A stretch of DNA of 64,000 nucleotides, taken from Comamonadaceae bacterium. GTDB taxonomy: Bacteria; Pseudomonadota; Gammaproteobacteria; Burkholderiales; Burkholderiaceae_C. A program made the translations under genes and the position numbers. The stretch spans positions 62,001 to 126,000 of the forward strand of contig JAIXUC010000002.1 of NCBI GenBank assembly GCA_027483665.1. Reading direction: 5' to 3'. The notes beneath the pieces are model-generated. The model was given only the letters and a program-made list of their open reading frames with translations, was not told the DNA's origin and ran no database searches. Below, piece after piece: positions 56,901-63,410 of the stretch. Positions within the stretch are counted from its first letter, which is position 1; every line of letters starts with the position of its first letter.

Positions 56901-57148
56901 GGCCTCAAGTGGTGCTGTCAGACATTGAAATGCCCCGCATGGACGGTTTCGATTTGGTGCGCAACATCCGGGCCGATGAGCGTCTGAAAGACCTGCCAGT
57001 GATCATGATCACCTCGCGCATCGCCGAAAAGCACCGCGAGCACGCCAAGGCCTTGGGCGTGGATCACTATCTGGGCAAGCCCTATTCCGAGGAAGATCTG
57101 CTGCGCTTGGTCCGGCACTACTGCGCTGATTTTTTCACGACCGCATAA
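50942..57148 (+). CDS. chpA: hybrid CheA-type histidine kinase ChpA/PilL
   Basis: A 2068-residue kinase, shorter than Pseudomonas ChpA (about 2,480). The N-terminal 700 residues are helical Hpt-like modules. Three Hpt sites are recognised: YHTLKGSSRMVG (about His727), ATSHSLAGASATVG (about 1137) and LHTLKGSARLAG (about 1300). Then come the dimerisation segment (LLDRLVNQAGEVMMTRGRLQ), a HATPase with LLRNCVAHGIEAA and GRGIGMDVVRSEV, a CheW domain (about 1773-1900) and a receiver (about 1943-2063; VVLSDIEMPRMDG). I prefer the ATG at 50942 to a TTG ten codons upstream. Its 3' end overlaps the convergent photolyase gene by 31 bases. Confidence 0.93.
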   Translation: MPSQNTGASPDLDLSSNDLGPLAWVMDELRKSLDSAVKAFRRFVRDAEAARGTDLENVDASQLRIARQQLYQGVGALEMVGQSAPALMLRALEALAQKFIARPELCSAEAVAKVERAGFALVEYLEGVIAGRPVSAVGLFSQYRDVQALAGADRVHPADLWSQEWRWIDAGLQSALTPVAYDLSIRKKMDLDVLRLFKLGDTSAAVRLSEMCVGMSLAQDAVQPKVFWQLAAGVFEALASGLWPLDLYAKRAVSRVLLQYSTLARGEVAVSDRLGRDLLFFCAQSVPLSPLDSSPLHAVRLAYGLARHRPVAYEEPQFGRFDPAVVAQARKRIVSAKEAWSALSGGDVGKIKAATDAFSLVGDSLLRLHPDSKPLAQALSAAMQDTQAANAVPPTGLAMEVATSMLYLEAVFADLDLADSQLTARMMRLAERLQRARQGGEPEALDAWMEELYRQVSDRQTMGSVVGELRAAMHELEKSLDTFFRDPGNKTSLRDVPSQLAQMRGVLSVLGLDQASTAVQSMRDRVEGLLVTEINVEQARATGTFEKLGNSLGALGFMIDMLNYQPALARKLFVFDEEADELKPLMGRASDAHTDAVSAVTISKDLLETADQAGSQRAITEQLDTLAIHAALAEQNELARAARAASLTATQQGASAAVLGLASAFQAVAPPPLDSGMQALDLDEDDLRGIFLDEVREVVATATQALTELAQDPANLAVQATLRRAYHTLKGSSRMVGLETFGDAAWALEQVFNAWLPEQKPATPELCELANSTMAAFGRWVEDLALDQAEGWTAAPFQAAALAFREGRPLPSLGGPVLPETDRGLVATAPPATPVSQQPLDAAAERAAQLAQLNALFEADSGMRGRAGSDGVPSWESTEVASLDGLAVAEAGSDADQTRLLAEFSDTELQFVPSVYPEDNGASSNAATQLMPIRDIDFESLARVSGNASASSATSATSATSATSPDEGNSLQTSLQDLAALDQILEDSRAGLLDASADVAAPYSPTEFAAAPDFAATDINAFLVDQPHFVESVPLLGDAEFDFDALGQRNGPLADASNSKLPEPVPTEAGSPSDAASQHADAEDQVKVIGDLRIGIALYNVYLNEADEWSRRLVTDLGEWSLELHEPVPDSAVATSHSLAGASATVGFGALSGLARALEHALLHVQRQAQGLPQQATVFMQAADDIRHLLHQFAAGFLKEPSEGLIEALKAIEDSAIVEATDTASEALEMNLVAPAASVITTERHLEEEFDVQDALDPDLLPVFEDEARELLPQLASAMRQWVGRPDNQGARAEVLRNLHTLKGSARLAGALRLGELAHRMESAIESLDHEGLQAQQIEPLLGRVDQINGAFEALGEVDLAAAALQPVEMAAPRAEAGTFSQADSGAGFAPASTTQPSLSDTSAAANAALLDAAARGTQGMDGLALVGAPPFKPMPNAAMSTVTPARGAGAGVQAVRVRAQLLDRLVNQAGEVMMTRGRLQAGMGQLRGSLTDLTGNLDRLREQLRDVELQAETQMQSRLAQSKENAAGFDPLEFDRFTRMQELTRMMAESVNDVATVQRTLQRAVESTEDNLVAQGRQARELQRDLLKTRMVEFEGISERLYRVVRQAAKDAAKQVRLDIAGGSIEIDRGVLERMTPAFEHLLRNCVAHGIEAAQQRVSVGKDSTGLISIAVQQDGNDVSVRFRDDGAGLNLTRIRDKAVAQGLVPADQAISDEEAAQLIFMPGFSTASEVTELAGRGIGMDVVRSEVNALGGRIETQTVAGQGTEFRLILPLTTAVTQVVMVRSGNLSFGVPANLVEVVRRVPETELARSYSSHTFDDGIEQIPFFWSGALLQASARSTQPPTRTTPVAIFRSAAQRVAVHIDEVLGNQEVVVKNLGQQLSRLPGLTGMSVLTSGAVVLIYNPVALATVYGESAQQLFDQPVVETAGSDAGTPVAELAPQVPLVLVVDDSITVRRVTQRFLQREGYRVVMAADGLQALERLQEERPQVVLSDIEMPRMDGFDLVRNIRADERLKDLPVIMITSRIAEKHREHAKALGVDHYLGKPYSEEDLLRLVRHYCADFFTTA
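53795..53830 (+). repeat. nine-base tandem repeat within chpA
   Basis: AGCGCCACA is repeated four times without error and encodes the run SATSATSATSAT in the linker after the first recognised Hpt domain. The nine-base period keeps frame, so copy-number change would only lengthen or shorten the linker. Confidence 0.9.
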
Positions 57149-58650
57149 CGAGCCAAGGTTCGCTCACGCGCTTGTGCATGGTCGACGATGGGCAGCGGGT
57201 AGTCGGTGCCCAACCGCAGGTCAGAAGCCGTCAGATCCACCGGGCGAGCCAGCCAAGGCGCGTGCAGTGCAGAGTCGGGCAGGGCGCTCAGTTGCGGCAG
57301 GTAGCGGCGAATGAACTTGCCTTGAGCGTCGAACTTCTCGCTCTGGCTGCTGGGGTTGAAGATGCGAAAGTAAGGTTGGGCATCGCACCCGCTGGACGCG
57401 GCCCACTGCCAGCCGCCGTTGTTGGCCGACAGGTCGAAGTCAATCAACTGCTCTGCGAAGTAACGCTCGCCCCAGCGCCAGTCGAGCCCCAAGTCCTTTA
57501 CCAAGAAGCTGGCAACCACCATGCGCAGCCGGTTGTGCATGTAGCCGCTGTGGTTGATTTGCGCCATCGCAGCATCTATCAAGGGGTAGCCGGTACGGCC
57601 TTCGCACCAAGCGGCCAACAAGGCTTGCGCCTCGTCGCCGCTTTCCCATTGAATGGCTTCGTAAGCCGGCTTGAAGCTGCTGTGGGCCGCATGCGGGAAG
57701 TTGGCCAATATCTGTGCATAGAAGTCGCGCCAGATCAATTCCGACAGCCACACCTGGGCTCCTGCGCTGCCTTGGGTCATGCGCGCATGGGCAGCGCGTG
57801 CCAACTCGCGAATGGAGACGGTGCCAAAGCGCAAATGCACGCTCAGGTAGCTGGGCCCTTTGATGGCTGGAAAATCGCGCTGCTCGTCGTAGCGGTCCAT
57901 GCGCTCCAAAAAATCTTCAAACAAGGCCTGGCCGCCTTGCATCCCGGGCTGTACCCCCAACTGCGCCAAGTTACTCTGCTCGAAGCCCATGTCGGCCAGT
58001 GAGGGCACGGGCTGTCGCAGTCCCTCGGGCACCTTGGCCAGCGCATCGGCAAAAGGTGCCACCGGCCAAGCGGACAGGTAAGACTCGTTGACCTTGCGCA
58101 GCCATGCGTTTTTGTAGGGCGTGAAAACCGTGAAGGCTTGGCCCGCTTGGGTAAGCACTTCTTGCCGCTCGAACACCACGTGGTCTTTCATGGTGTGCAG
58201 GGCGATGCCAGTTGCTGCTAGGGCCTCCCGAACGCCGGCATCGCGCGCCAGTGCGGTCGGCTCGTCATCGTGGCTGGCGTACACCGCATCGACTGCCAGC
58301 GCATGGGCCAGCCCGACGATTTCCTCGCGTGCGAATCCGTGACGAACGATCAGCCCAACCCCTGGACGATCGCCGCCGAGTTGGCGCAAACCAGCGTCCA
58401 CTTGCAGCAACGACTCTCGAATGAACTCAACCCGCCGGTCTCGTCTGGGCAGAGGGTCCAGGATGTTGCGGTCAAAGACAAAGGCCACCCACACTTGGGC
58501 GTGGCGGCTCAGGGCCTGGTGCAGTGCGGCGTGGTCGTGGCAGCGCAGGTCACGGCGCAACCAAACCAGAGCCCTGCCCTGGCGGGAGAGTGCAACGTTT
58601 GCCGCCGACGTTGCGTTCGGCGCAGAGGCCGCCGCTAGAATTTGACCCAT
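57118..58650 (-). CDS. phrB: deoxyribodipyrimidine photolyase
   Basis: A 510-residue class I CPD photolyase. The N-terminal antenna domain opens with ALVWLRRDLRCHDHAALHQA. The FAD domain has GPSYLSVHLRFGTVSIREL, WCEGRTGYPLIDAAM, MHNRLRMVVASFLVKDLGLD and NNGGWQWAASSGCDAQPYFR, the flavin and lesion-binding region. It repairs UV-induced cyclobutane dimers using blue light. Start ATG 58650 shares bases with the divergent yqgE start, and the 3' end runs 31 bases into chpA. About 25 residues precede the conserved core, so a slightly shorter product is possible. Confidence 0.93.
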   Translation of the reverse strand: MGQILAAASAPNATSAANVALSRQGRALVWLRRDLRCHDHAALHQALSRHAQVWVAFVFDRNILDPLPRRDRRVEFIRESLLQVDAGLRQLGGDRPGVGLIVRHGFAREEIVGLAHALAVDAVYASHDDEPTALARDAGVREALAATGIALHTMKDHVVFERQEVLTQAGQAFTVFTPYKNAWLRKVNESYLSAWPVAPFADALAKVPEGLRQPVPSLADMGFEQSNLAQLGVQPGMQGGQALFEDFLERMDRYDEQRDFPAIKGPSYLSVHLRFGTVSIRELARAAHARMTQGSAGAQVWLSELIWRDFYAQILANFPHAAHSSFKPAYEAIQWESGDEAQALLAAWCEGRTGYPLIDAAMAQINHSGYMHNRLRMVVASFLVKDLGLDWRWGERYFAEQLIDFDLSANNGGWQWAASSGCDAQPYFRIFNPSSQSEKFDAQGKFIRRYLPQLSALPDSALHAPWLARPVDLTASDLRLGTDYPLPIVDHAQARERTLARYAVVKKSAQ

Positions 58651-59263
58651 GGCTTCAGATTCTGCCCGCATGAACCTGACGCACCACTTCCTGATCGCCA
58701 TGCCGGGGTTGGAAGATGAGGTTTTCCAGCGCAGCGTCATCTACCTGTGCGAGCACTCCGAACGCGGTGCTTTGGGGCTGGTCATCAACAAGGCCACCGA
58801 CATGGACTTGCAAAGCCTGTTCGAGAAAGTCGACCTCCCGCTGGGGCGGGCCGACCTGCGCAACACCCCCGTGTTGCAGGGCGGGCCGGTGCAGACCGAG
58901 CGCGGTTTTGTTCTTCATGAGCCCTTCATCCATCTTTCTCAGGACAGCACGGTACCCGCTGAACTGGAGTCGGTTTACGCGTCCACGCTCATGATTCCTG
59001 GCGGTCTGGGCATGACCACTTCCAAAGACGTGCTCGAGGCACTGTCGACAGGCGCTGGCCCGCGCAAGGTCGTCATCAGTCTGGGCTACTCGGCTTGGGG
59101 TGAGGGTCAACTGGAGTCCGAATTGGGGGAGAACGTGTGGCTGACTGTGGCAGCAGACCCCGACATCATTTTTGCGACGCCGCTGGAGCAGCGTTACGAC
59201 CGAGCGCTTGCTTTGCTCGGTCTGCAAGCCTGGATGTTGTCGCCCGATGTGGGGCATGGCTGA
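58649..59263 (+). CDS. YqgE/AlgH-family protein
   Basis: A 204-residue protein of the AlgH family: LTHHFLIAMPGLEDEVFQRS, the GLVINKATDMDLQSLF block and GGPVQTERGFVLHE are all present. Family members are widespread but their molecular role is not established. The ATG at 58649 lies within CCATGG shared with the divergent photolyase start; the ATG at 58670 gives MNLTHHFL, where many homologues begin. A TAGAAT at 58636-58641 could be the -10 and would suit either start. It ends one base before ruvX. Confidence 0.9.
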   Translation: MASDSARMNLTHHFLIAMPGLEDEVFQRSVIYLCEHSERGALGLVINKATDMDLQSLFEKVDLPLGRADLRNTPVLQGGPVQTERGFVLHEPFIHLSQDSTVPAELESVYASTLMIPGGLGMTTSKDVLEALSTGAGPRKVVISLGYSAWGEGQLESELGENVWLTVAADPDIIFATPLEQRYDRALALLGLQAWMLSPDVGHG

Positions 59264-59683
59264 ATGACCGAGGCAAGCGCGGTCCCCGAGCGCCTGCAAA
59301 CCTTCATGGCTTTCGATTTTGGCGCTCGCCGCACGGGTGTGGCCGTGGGCAACCGCCTGCTCCGACAGGCGCAGCCTCAGGGCACCATCCGGGCCGATTC
59401 CGCAGCTGCACGTTTCGACCAGGTGGCCCGCCACATCCGCGACTGGCAGCCCGATGCGCTGGTGGTCGGCGTCCCGTTTCACCCCGATGGCCAGGCCCAC
59501 GAGAACACCGCGCTGGCTCAGCGGTTTGCACGCCAACTGCAAGGGCGGTTTGGTCTGCCTGTGTTCGAAGTGGATGAGCGCTACACCACCACTGAAGCAC
59601 GCTCGAGCGGAGCCAGCGAGGCCTCGCTCGATGCAGCAGCAGCGGCTGTCATCCTCGATCAGTTCTTGAGGAGTCTTCCTTGA
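59264..59683 (+). CDS. ruvX: Holliday junction resolvase-like pre-16S rRNA nuclease RuvX/YqgF
   Basis: A 139-residue RNase H-fold protein. The metal-binding carboxylate is in MAFDFGARRTGVAVGNRL, a further block is VVGVPFHPDGQ and VDERYTTTEA, and the final DAAAAAVILDQFL carries the last aspartate. E. coli YqgF is implicated in 16S rRNA 5' maturation. It immediately follows the yqgE gene (common in proteobacteria) and its stop overlaps the pyrR start. Confidence 0.93.
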   Translation: MTEASAVPERLQTFMAFDFGARRTGVAVGNRLLRQAQPQGTIRADSAAARFDQVARHIRDWQPDALVVGVPFHPDGQAHENTALAQRFARQLQGRFGLPVFEVDERYTTTEARSSGASEASLDAAAAAVILDQFLRSLP

Positions 59684-60234
59684 ATCCATTGCCGACCACC
59701 CCACCAACTGCGCCGGCCACATCGCTGCCCCCCGCACCCGGCGCGTTGGTGCTCGATGCCGAGGCGCTGTATGCCGAGCTGCTGCGCGGTGTACGCGCTT
59801 TGCTGTCCCCCGACACCCGCTTGGTAGGCGTCGCTTCGGGCGGCGTTTGGCTGGCGCAACGCCTTCAGGCAGACCTGGGGCTGACAGGGGCGAGTGGCGT
59901 TATCTCTTCTGCCATGCACCGGGACGACTTTGCGCGCCGTGGTCTGGCGGCATCTGCTCAGACGCGCCTGCCCTTCGAGGTGACTGGTGCCGACATCGTC
60001 TTGCTCGATGACGTGCTCTACACCGGGCGCACCATTCGCGCCGTGGTCAACGAGCTGTTCGACTTCGGTCGCCCGGCCCGCGTGCGATTAGGCGTTCTGG
60101 TGGACCGGGGCGGGCGCGAGCTGCCCGTGCAGGCCGATTTCGCAGCAGCGCGTGTCTGGCTGCCGGCAGACCAAAGCCTGTCCCTGGCGCTTGACGCGCA
60201 AGAGCGGCTGCACTTTGAAGTGGAGGCCTGCTGA
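59680..60234 (+). CDS. pyrR: PyrR bifunctional pyrimidine regulator/uracil phosphoribosyltransferase
   Basis: A 184-residue type I phosphoribosyltransferase. The PRPP loop [15 protein letters not shown] and [19 protein letters not shown] are typical of PyrR. In Gram-positive bacteria PyrR binds pyr mRNA with UMP; in proteobacteria it is mostly known as a UPRTase-like protein. No attenuator-like structure is visible in the pyr genes here. The TTG at 59680 is the likely start, seven bases after GAGGAG (59668-59673); it overlaps the ruvX stop by four bases. Confidence 0.88.
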   Translation: MNPLPTTPPTAPATSLPPAPGALVLDAEALYAELLRGVRALLSPDTRLVGVASGGVWLAQRLQADLGLTGASGVISSAMHRDDFARRGLAASAQTRLPFEVTGADIVLLDDVLYTGRTIRAVVNELFDFGRPARVRLGVLVDRGGRELPVQADFAAARVWLPADQSLSLALDAQERLHFEVEAC

Positions 60235-60235
60235 C

Positions 60236-61210
60236 ATGGCGCCATCCTTTTCGCGGCATCGCAACCCGCAACTCAACGCCCATGGCGAATTGGTTCATCT
60301 GCTGTCCATCGAAGGCCTGCCCGCCGATGTGCTAGCCCACATCCTGGACACCGCCACCAACTTCGTGAGCGTCAACGACCGCGAGGTGAAGAAGGTGCCG
60401 CTGCTGCGCGGCAAGAGCGTCTTCAACCTGTTCTTCGAGAACTCCACGCGCACGCGAACCACGTTCGAGATCGCTGCCACGCGGCTCAGCGCGGATGTCA
60501 TCAACCTCGACATCGCACGTTCTTCCACGGCCAAGGGCGAGTCGCTGCTCGACACCATCGCCAACCTCTCGGCCATGGCGGCAGATTTGTTCGTGGTGCG
60601 CCACAGCGAATCGGGCGCGCCTTATCTGATTGCGCAGCACGTGGCGCCGCACGTGCACGTCATCAACGCTGGCGATGGGCGACACGCGCACCCCACGCAA
60701 GCGCTGTTGGACATGTACACCATTCGCCACTACAAGCACGACTTCCGTGCGCTCACGGTGGCTATCGTGGGCGATGTGCTGCACTCGCGGGTGGCGCGCT
60801 CCGACATCCACGCGCTCACCACCTTGGGCTGCGCCGAAGTGCGCGTGGTGGGCCCGCGCACCTTGGTGCCTGCCGACATGGCGCCCATGGGCGTGCGCGT
60901 GTGCCACAACCTGGAAGAGGGCCTGCGCGATTGCGACGTGGTCATCATGCTGCGGCTGCAGAACGAACGCATGAGCGGCGCGCTGCTGCCCTCGGCGCAG
61001 GAGTACTTCAAGAGCTTCGGCCTGACGCCTGAGAAGCTGCGTTGGGCCAAGCCAGACGCCATCGTCATGCACCCAGGCCCGATCAACCGCGGTGTGGAGA
61101 TCGACTCGGCGGTGGTCGACGGGCAGCAGAGCGTGATCTTGCCGCAGGTGAGTTTTGGTATTGCCGTGCGCATGGCGGTGATGGGCATCGTGGCAGGTAA
61201 CGACGCATGA
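60236..61210 (+). CDS. pyrB: aspartate carbamoyltransferase catalytic subunit
   Basis: A 324-residue ATCase. The carbamoyl phosphate site [19 protein letters not shown] and the second block [16 protein letters not shown] are intact, and [26 protein letters not shown] and [12 protein letters not shown] complete the family. It condenses carbamoyl phosphate with aspartate. It begins one base after pyrR and is followed by the inactive-looking dihydroorotase gene; in Pseudomonas-type enzymes such a pair forms a stable PyrB-PyrC' complex. No PyrI regulatory subunit is nearby. Confidence 0.97.
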   Translation: MAPSFSRHRNPQLNAHGELVHLLSIEGLPADVLAHILDTATNFVSVNDREVKKVPLLRGKSVFNLFFENSTRTRTTFEIAATRLSADVINLDIARSSTAKGESLLDTIANLSAMAADLFVVRHSESGAPYLIAQHVAPHVHVINAGDGRHAHPTQALLDMYTIRHYKHDFRALTVAIVGDVLHSRVARSDIHALTTLGCAEVRVVGPRTLVPADMAPMGVRVCHNLEEGLRDCDVVIMLRLQNERMSGALLPSAQEYFKSFGLTPEKLRWAKPDAIVMHPGPINRGVEIDSAVVDGQQSVILPQVSFGIAVRMAVMGIVAGNDA

Positions 61211-61241
61211 ACACACCTGCACGCTGCACGGGAGAGCACGC

Positions 61242-62561
61242 ATGAACATCCTCATCCAGGGCGGACGCCTGATCGACCCTGCAAGCGGTCTGGACGCGCC
61301 CGGCGACTTGGCTTTGGCCAGTGGCCGCATCCTGGCCATTGGGCAAGCGCCGCCAGACTTTTCAGCAGAGCGAACCATCGATGCGTCGGGCTGCGTCGTC
61401 ATGCCCGGTTTGGTCGACCTGGCCGTTCGGCTGCGTGAACCCGGGCAAGAGCACGCGCGCATGTTGGAAGGCGAGATGGCCGCTGCCGTGGCCGGTGGCG
61501 TCACCAGCGTGGTCTGCCCGCCCGACACCGACCCGGTGCTAGATGAGCCCGGTTTGGTCGAGATGCTGCGATTTCGGGCTGAACGCCAGCACCAGTCGCG
61601 CGTGTTCCCCTTGGGCGCGCTCACCCGCAACCTGCGCGGCGAGGTCTTGACCGAAATGGTGCAACTTACGCAGGCTGGTTGCGTGGGGTTTTCTCAGGCA
61701 GACACGCCCTTGCTCAACGCCCTGGTGCTGCACCGTGCGCTGCAATACGCAGCCACCTTTGGCTACACCACTTGGCTGCGTCCGCTGGACGCGCACTTGG
61801 GCACAGGCGTGGTAGCCAGCGGCCCGCTGGCCACGCGCATGGGCTTGAGCGGCGTACCCGCGGCTGCCGAGACCATTGCGCTGCACACCATCTTCGAGTT
61901 GATGCGCGCACAGCGCAGTGCCGGGCCGGGTGCGCGTGTTCACCTGTGCCGCCTGAGCAGCGCAGCCGGCGTGGCGCTGGTGCGCCAAGCCAAGGCTGAA
62001 GGATTGCCCGTGAGCTGCGATGTGAGCATCAACTCGCTGTGCCTGACCGACATGGACATTGGCTTCTTTGACAGCCGCGCGCGCCTGAACCCACCGTTGC
62101 GCCAAGCACGCGACCGCGACGCGCTGCGCGAAGCCCTGGCCGACGGCACCATCGACGCGCTGGTCTCCGACCACAACCCGGTGGACGACGACGCCAAGAC
62201 CTTGCCGTTCGCAGAAGCCGAGGCCGGTGCCACGGGCTTGGAGCTGCTGCTGGGTGTGGCTTGCCGCTGGGCTCAAGAGCAAGGTTTGCCACTGGCACAA
62301 GCTTTGGGCAGCGTCACGCACCGACCGGTGCAGGTGCTGGGTGGCGCTTTGGGCAGCTTGCAGGCCAGCTTGGGACGGCTGGTGGAAGGCGGCGTGGCCG
62401 ATGTGTGCGTGTTCGACCCGCAATCGCGATGGCGGGTGAGCGCCGAGGCCTTGCGCAGCCACGGGCACCACACGCCGTTTCTGGGGCAAGAGCTGCCAGG
62501 TCGGGTGCGCGCCACTTTGGTTGGTGGCGTGGTGGCTTACAGCGCAGCCGAGGGTTCGTGA
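61242..62561 (+). CDS. dihydroorotase-like protein PyrC', metal site degenerate
   Basis: A 439-residue amidohydrolase-fold protein. The canonical metal-binding DxHxHxREPG is replaced by DLAVRLREPG, so both histidines are gone (Ala and Arg), and the carboxylated-lysine region reads GALTRNLRGE without a lysine. Later blocks (LVSDHNPVDDD, a product-side motif) remain. This matches the non-catalytic PyrC' that supports ATCase in Pseudomonas and relatives. The catalytic dihydroorotase must be encoded elsewhere. It lies 31 bases after pyrB, in the order pyrR-pyrB-pyrC'. Confidence 0.88.
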   Translation: MNILIQGGRLIDPASGLDAPGDLALASGRILAIGQAPPDFSAERTIDASGCVVMPGLVDLAVRLREPGQEHARMLEGEMAAAVAGGVTSVVCPPDTDPVLDEPGLVEMLRFRAERQHQSRVFPLGALTRNLRGEVLTEMVQLTQAGCVGFSQADTPLLNALVLHRALQYAATFGYTTWLRPLDAHLGTGVVASGPLATRMGLSGVPAAAETIALHTIFELMRAQRSAGPGARVHLCRLSSAAGVALVRQAKAEGLPVSCDVSINSLCLTDMDIGFFDSRARLNPPLRQARDRDALREALADGTIDALVSDHNPVDDDAKTLPFAEAEAGATGLELLLGVACRWAQEQGLPLAQALGSVTHRPVQVLGGALGSLQASLGRLVEGGVADVCVFDPQSRWRVSAEALRSHGHHTPFLGQELPGRVRATLVGGVVAYSAAEGS

Positions 62562-62580
62562 GCGCCGGGCGGGTGGTTCT

Positions 62581-63381
62581 GTGAGTAGCCGCCTGCGCGG
62601 GCTGGGAGGTGGCCGCCTGCGCGTGTTTAGAAGTGGCCGCCTGCGCGGCGTGGCCCGTTTGCTGGCCACGCTGGCGCACATCCTGCGCGGCTTGTGGATC
62701 ATCCGCAGGCATTTCCCGCGCATGGATGAAGCCACCCGGGCCAAGACGGTGCAAGCTTGGGCACAGCAGGCTCTGTCGGTGATGGGCATTGGTTTGGAAG
62801 TGCAGGGCGCCCCACCGGCCACCGGCCCCGTTCTGTTGGTGGCCAACCACATCTCTTGGCTGGACATCCTGGTGGTGCACGCCACCGGGCACTGCCGCTT
62901 TGTGTCCAAGTCGGATGTGCGCGATTGGCCCTTGATCGGCTCACTTGCCACAGCCGCCGGCACGCTCTACATCGAGCGTGAAAGCCGGCGCGATGCGCTG
63001 CGCGTGGTGCACCAGATGGCGGCCAGCCTGCAAGCCGCTGAAGTGTTGGCAGTGTTTCCAGAAGGCACCACCAGCGACGGTCAAACGCTGTTGCCCTTTC
63101 ACGCCAATTTGCTGCAGGCGGCTGTGGCGACCCATGCGCCAGCACAGCCGGTGTCGATCGACTACGTCGATTGCGCCACCGGCCTGCGCAGCCCAGCCCC
63201 GATCTACGTGGGCGATGACACCTTGGTGGCCAGCCTCTGGCGAACGCTCAGCGCCAGCGCCATCACGGCGCAGGTGCGTTTTGGCAAGCCGGAGCTCGCT
63301 CAAGGCCGTGAACGACGCGCTTGGTCGGTCGATTTGCGCCAGCGCGTACTGGCTCTGCGTGAGGGTGGCGAGCTGCTGTGA
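62581..63381 (+). CDS. plsC: 1-acyl-sn-glycerol-3-phosphate acyltransferase
   Basis: A 266-residue PlsC-type enzyme making phosphatidic acid. The acyltransferase motifs are NHISWLDILVVHA (HxxxxD) and VFPEGTTSDGQTL, with the IERESRRDA and VSIDYVDCATG blocks between and after. A transmembrane stretch (LLATLAHILRGLWII) precedes the catalytic domain. I take the GTG at 62581, 19 bases after the pyrC' stop; the first 22 residues come from a 24-base repeat (SRLRG-type) and may be dispensable. Confidence 0.85.
   Translation: MSSRLRGLGGGRLRVFRSGRLRGVARLLATLAHILRGLWIIRRHFPRMDEATRAKTVQAWAQQALSVMGIGLEVQGAPPATGPVLLVANHISWLDILVVHATGHCRFVSKSDVRDWPLIGSLATAAGTLYIERESRRDALRVVHQMAASLQAAEVLAVFPEGTTSDGQTLLPFHANLLQAAVATHAPAQPVSIDYVDCATGLRSPAPIYVGDDTLVASLWRTLSASAITAQVRFGKPELAQGRERRAWSVDLRQRVLALREGGELL
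62588..62647 (+). repeat. 24-base imperfect tandem repeat at the plsC 5' end
   Basis: GCCGCCTGCGCG recurs at 62588-62599, 62612-62623 and 62636-62647, a period of 24 bases with diverged spacers. In the plsC frame it gives an eight-residue pattern (xRLRxxxx). Codon two of the gene is just upstream. Confidence 0.8.
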
Positions 63382-63410
63382 GTCGCCCGGCGGTCAGGCC
63401 AGTGCTGATT

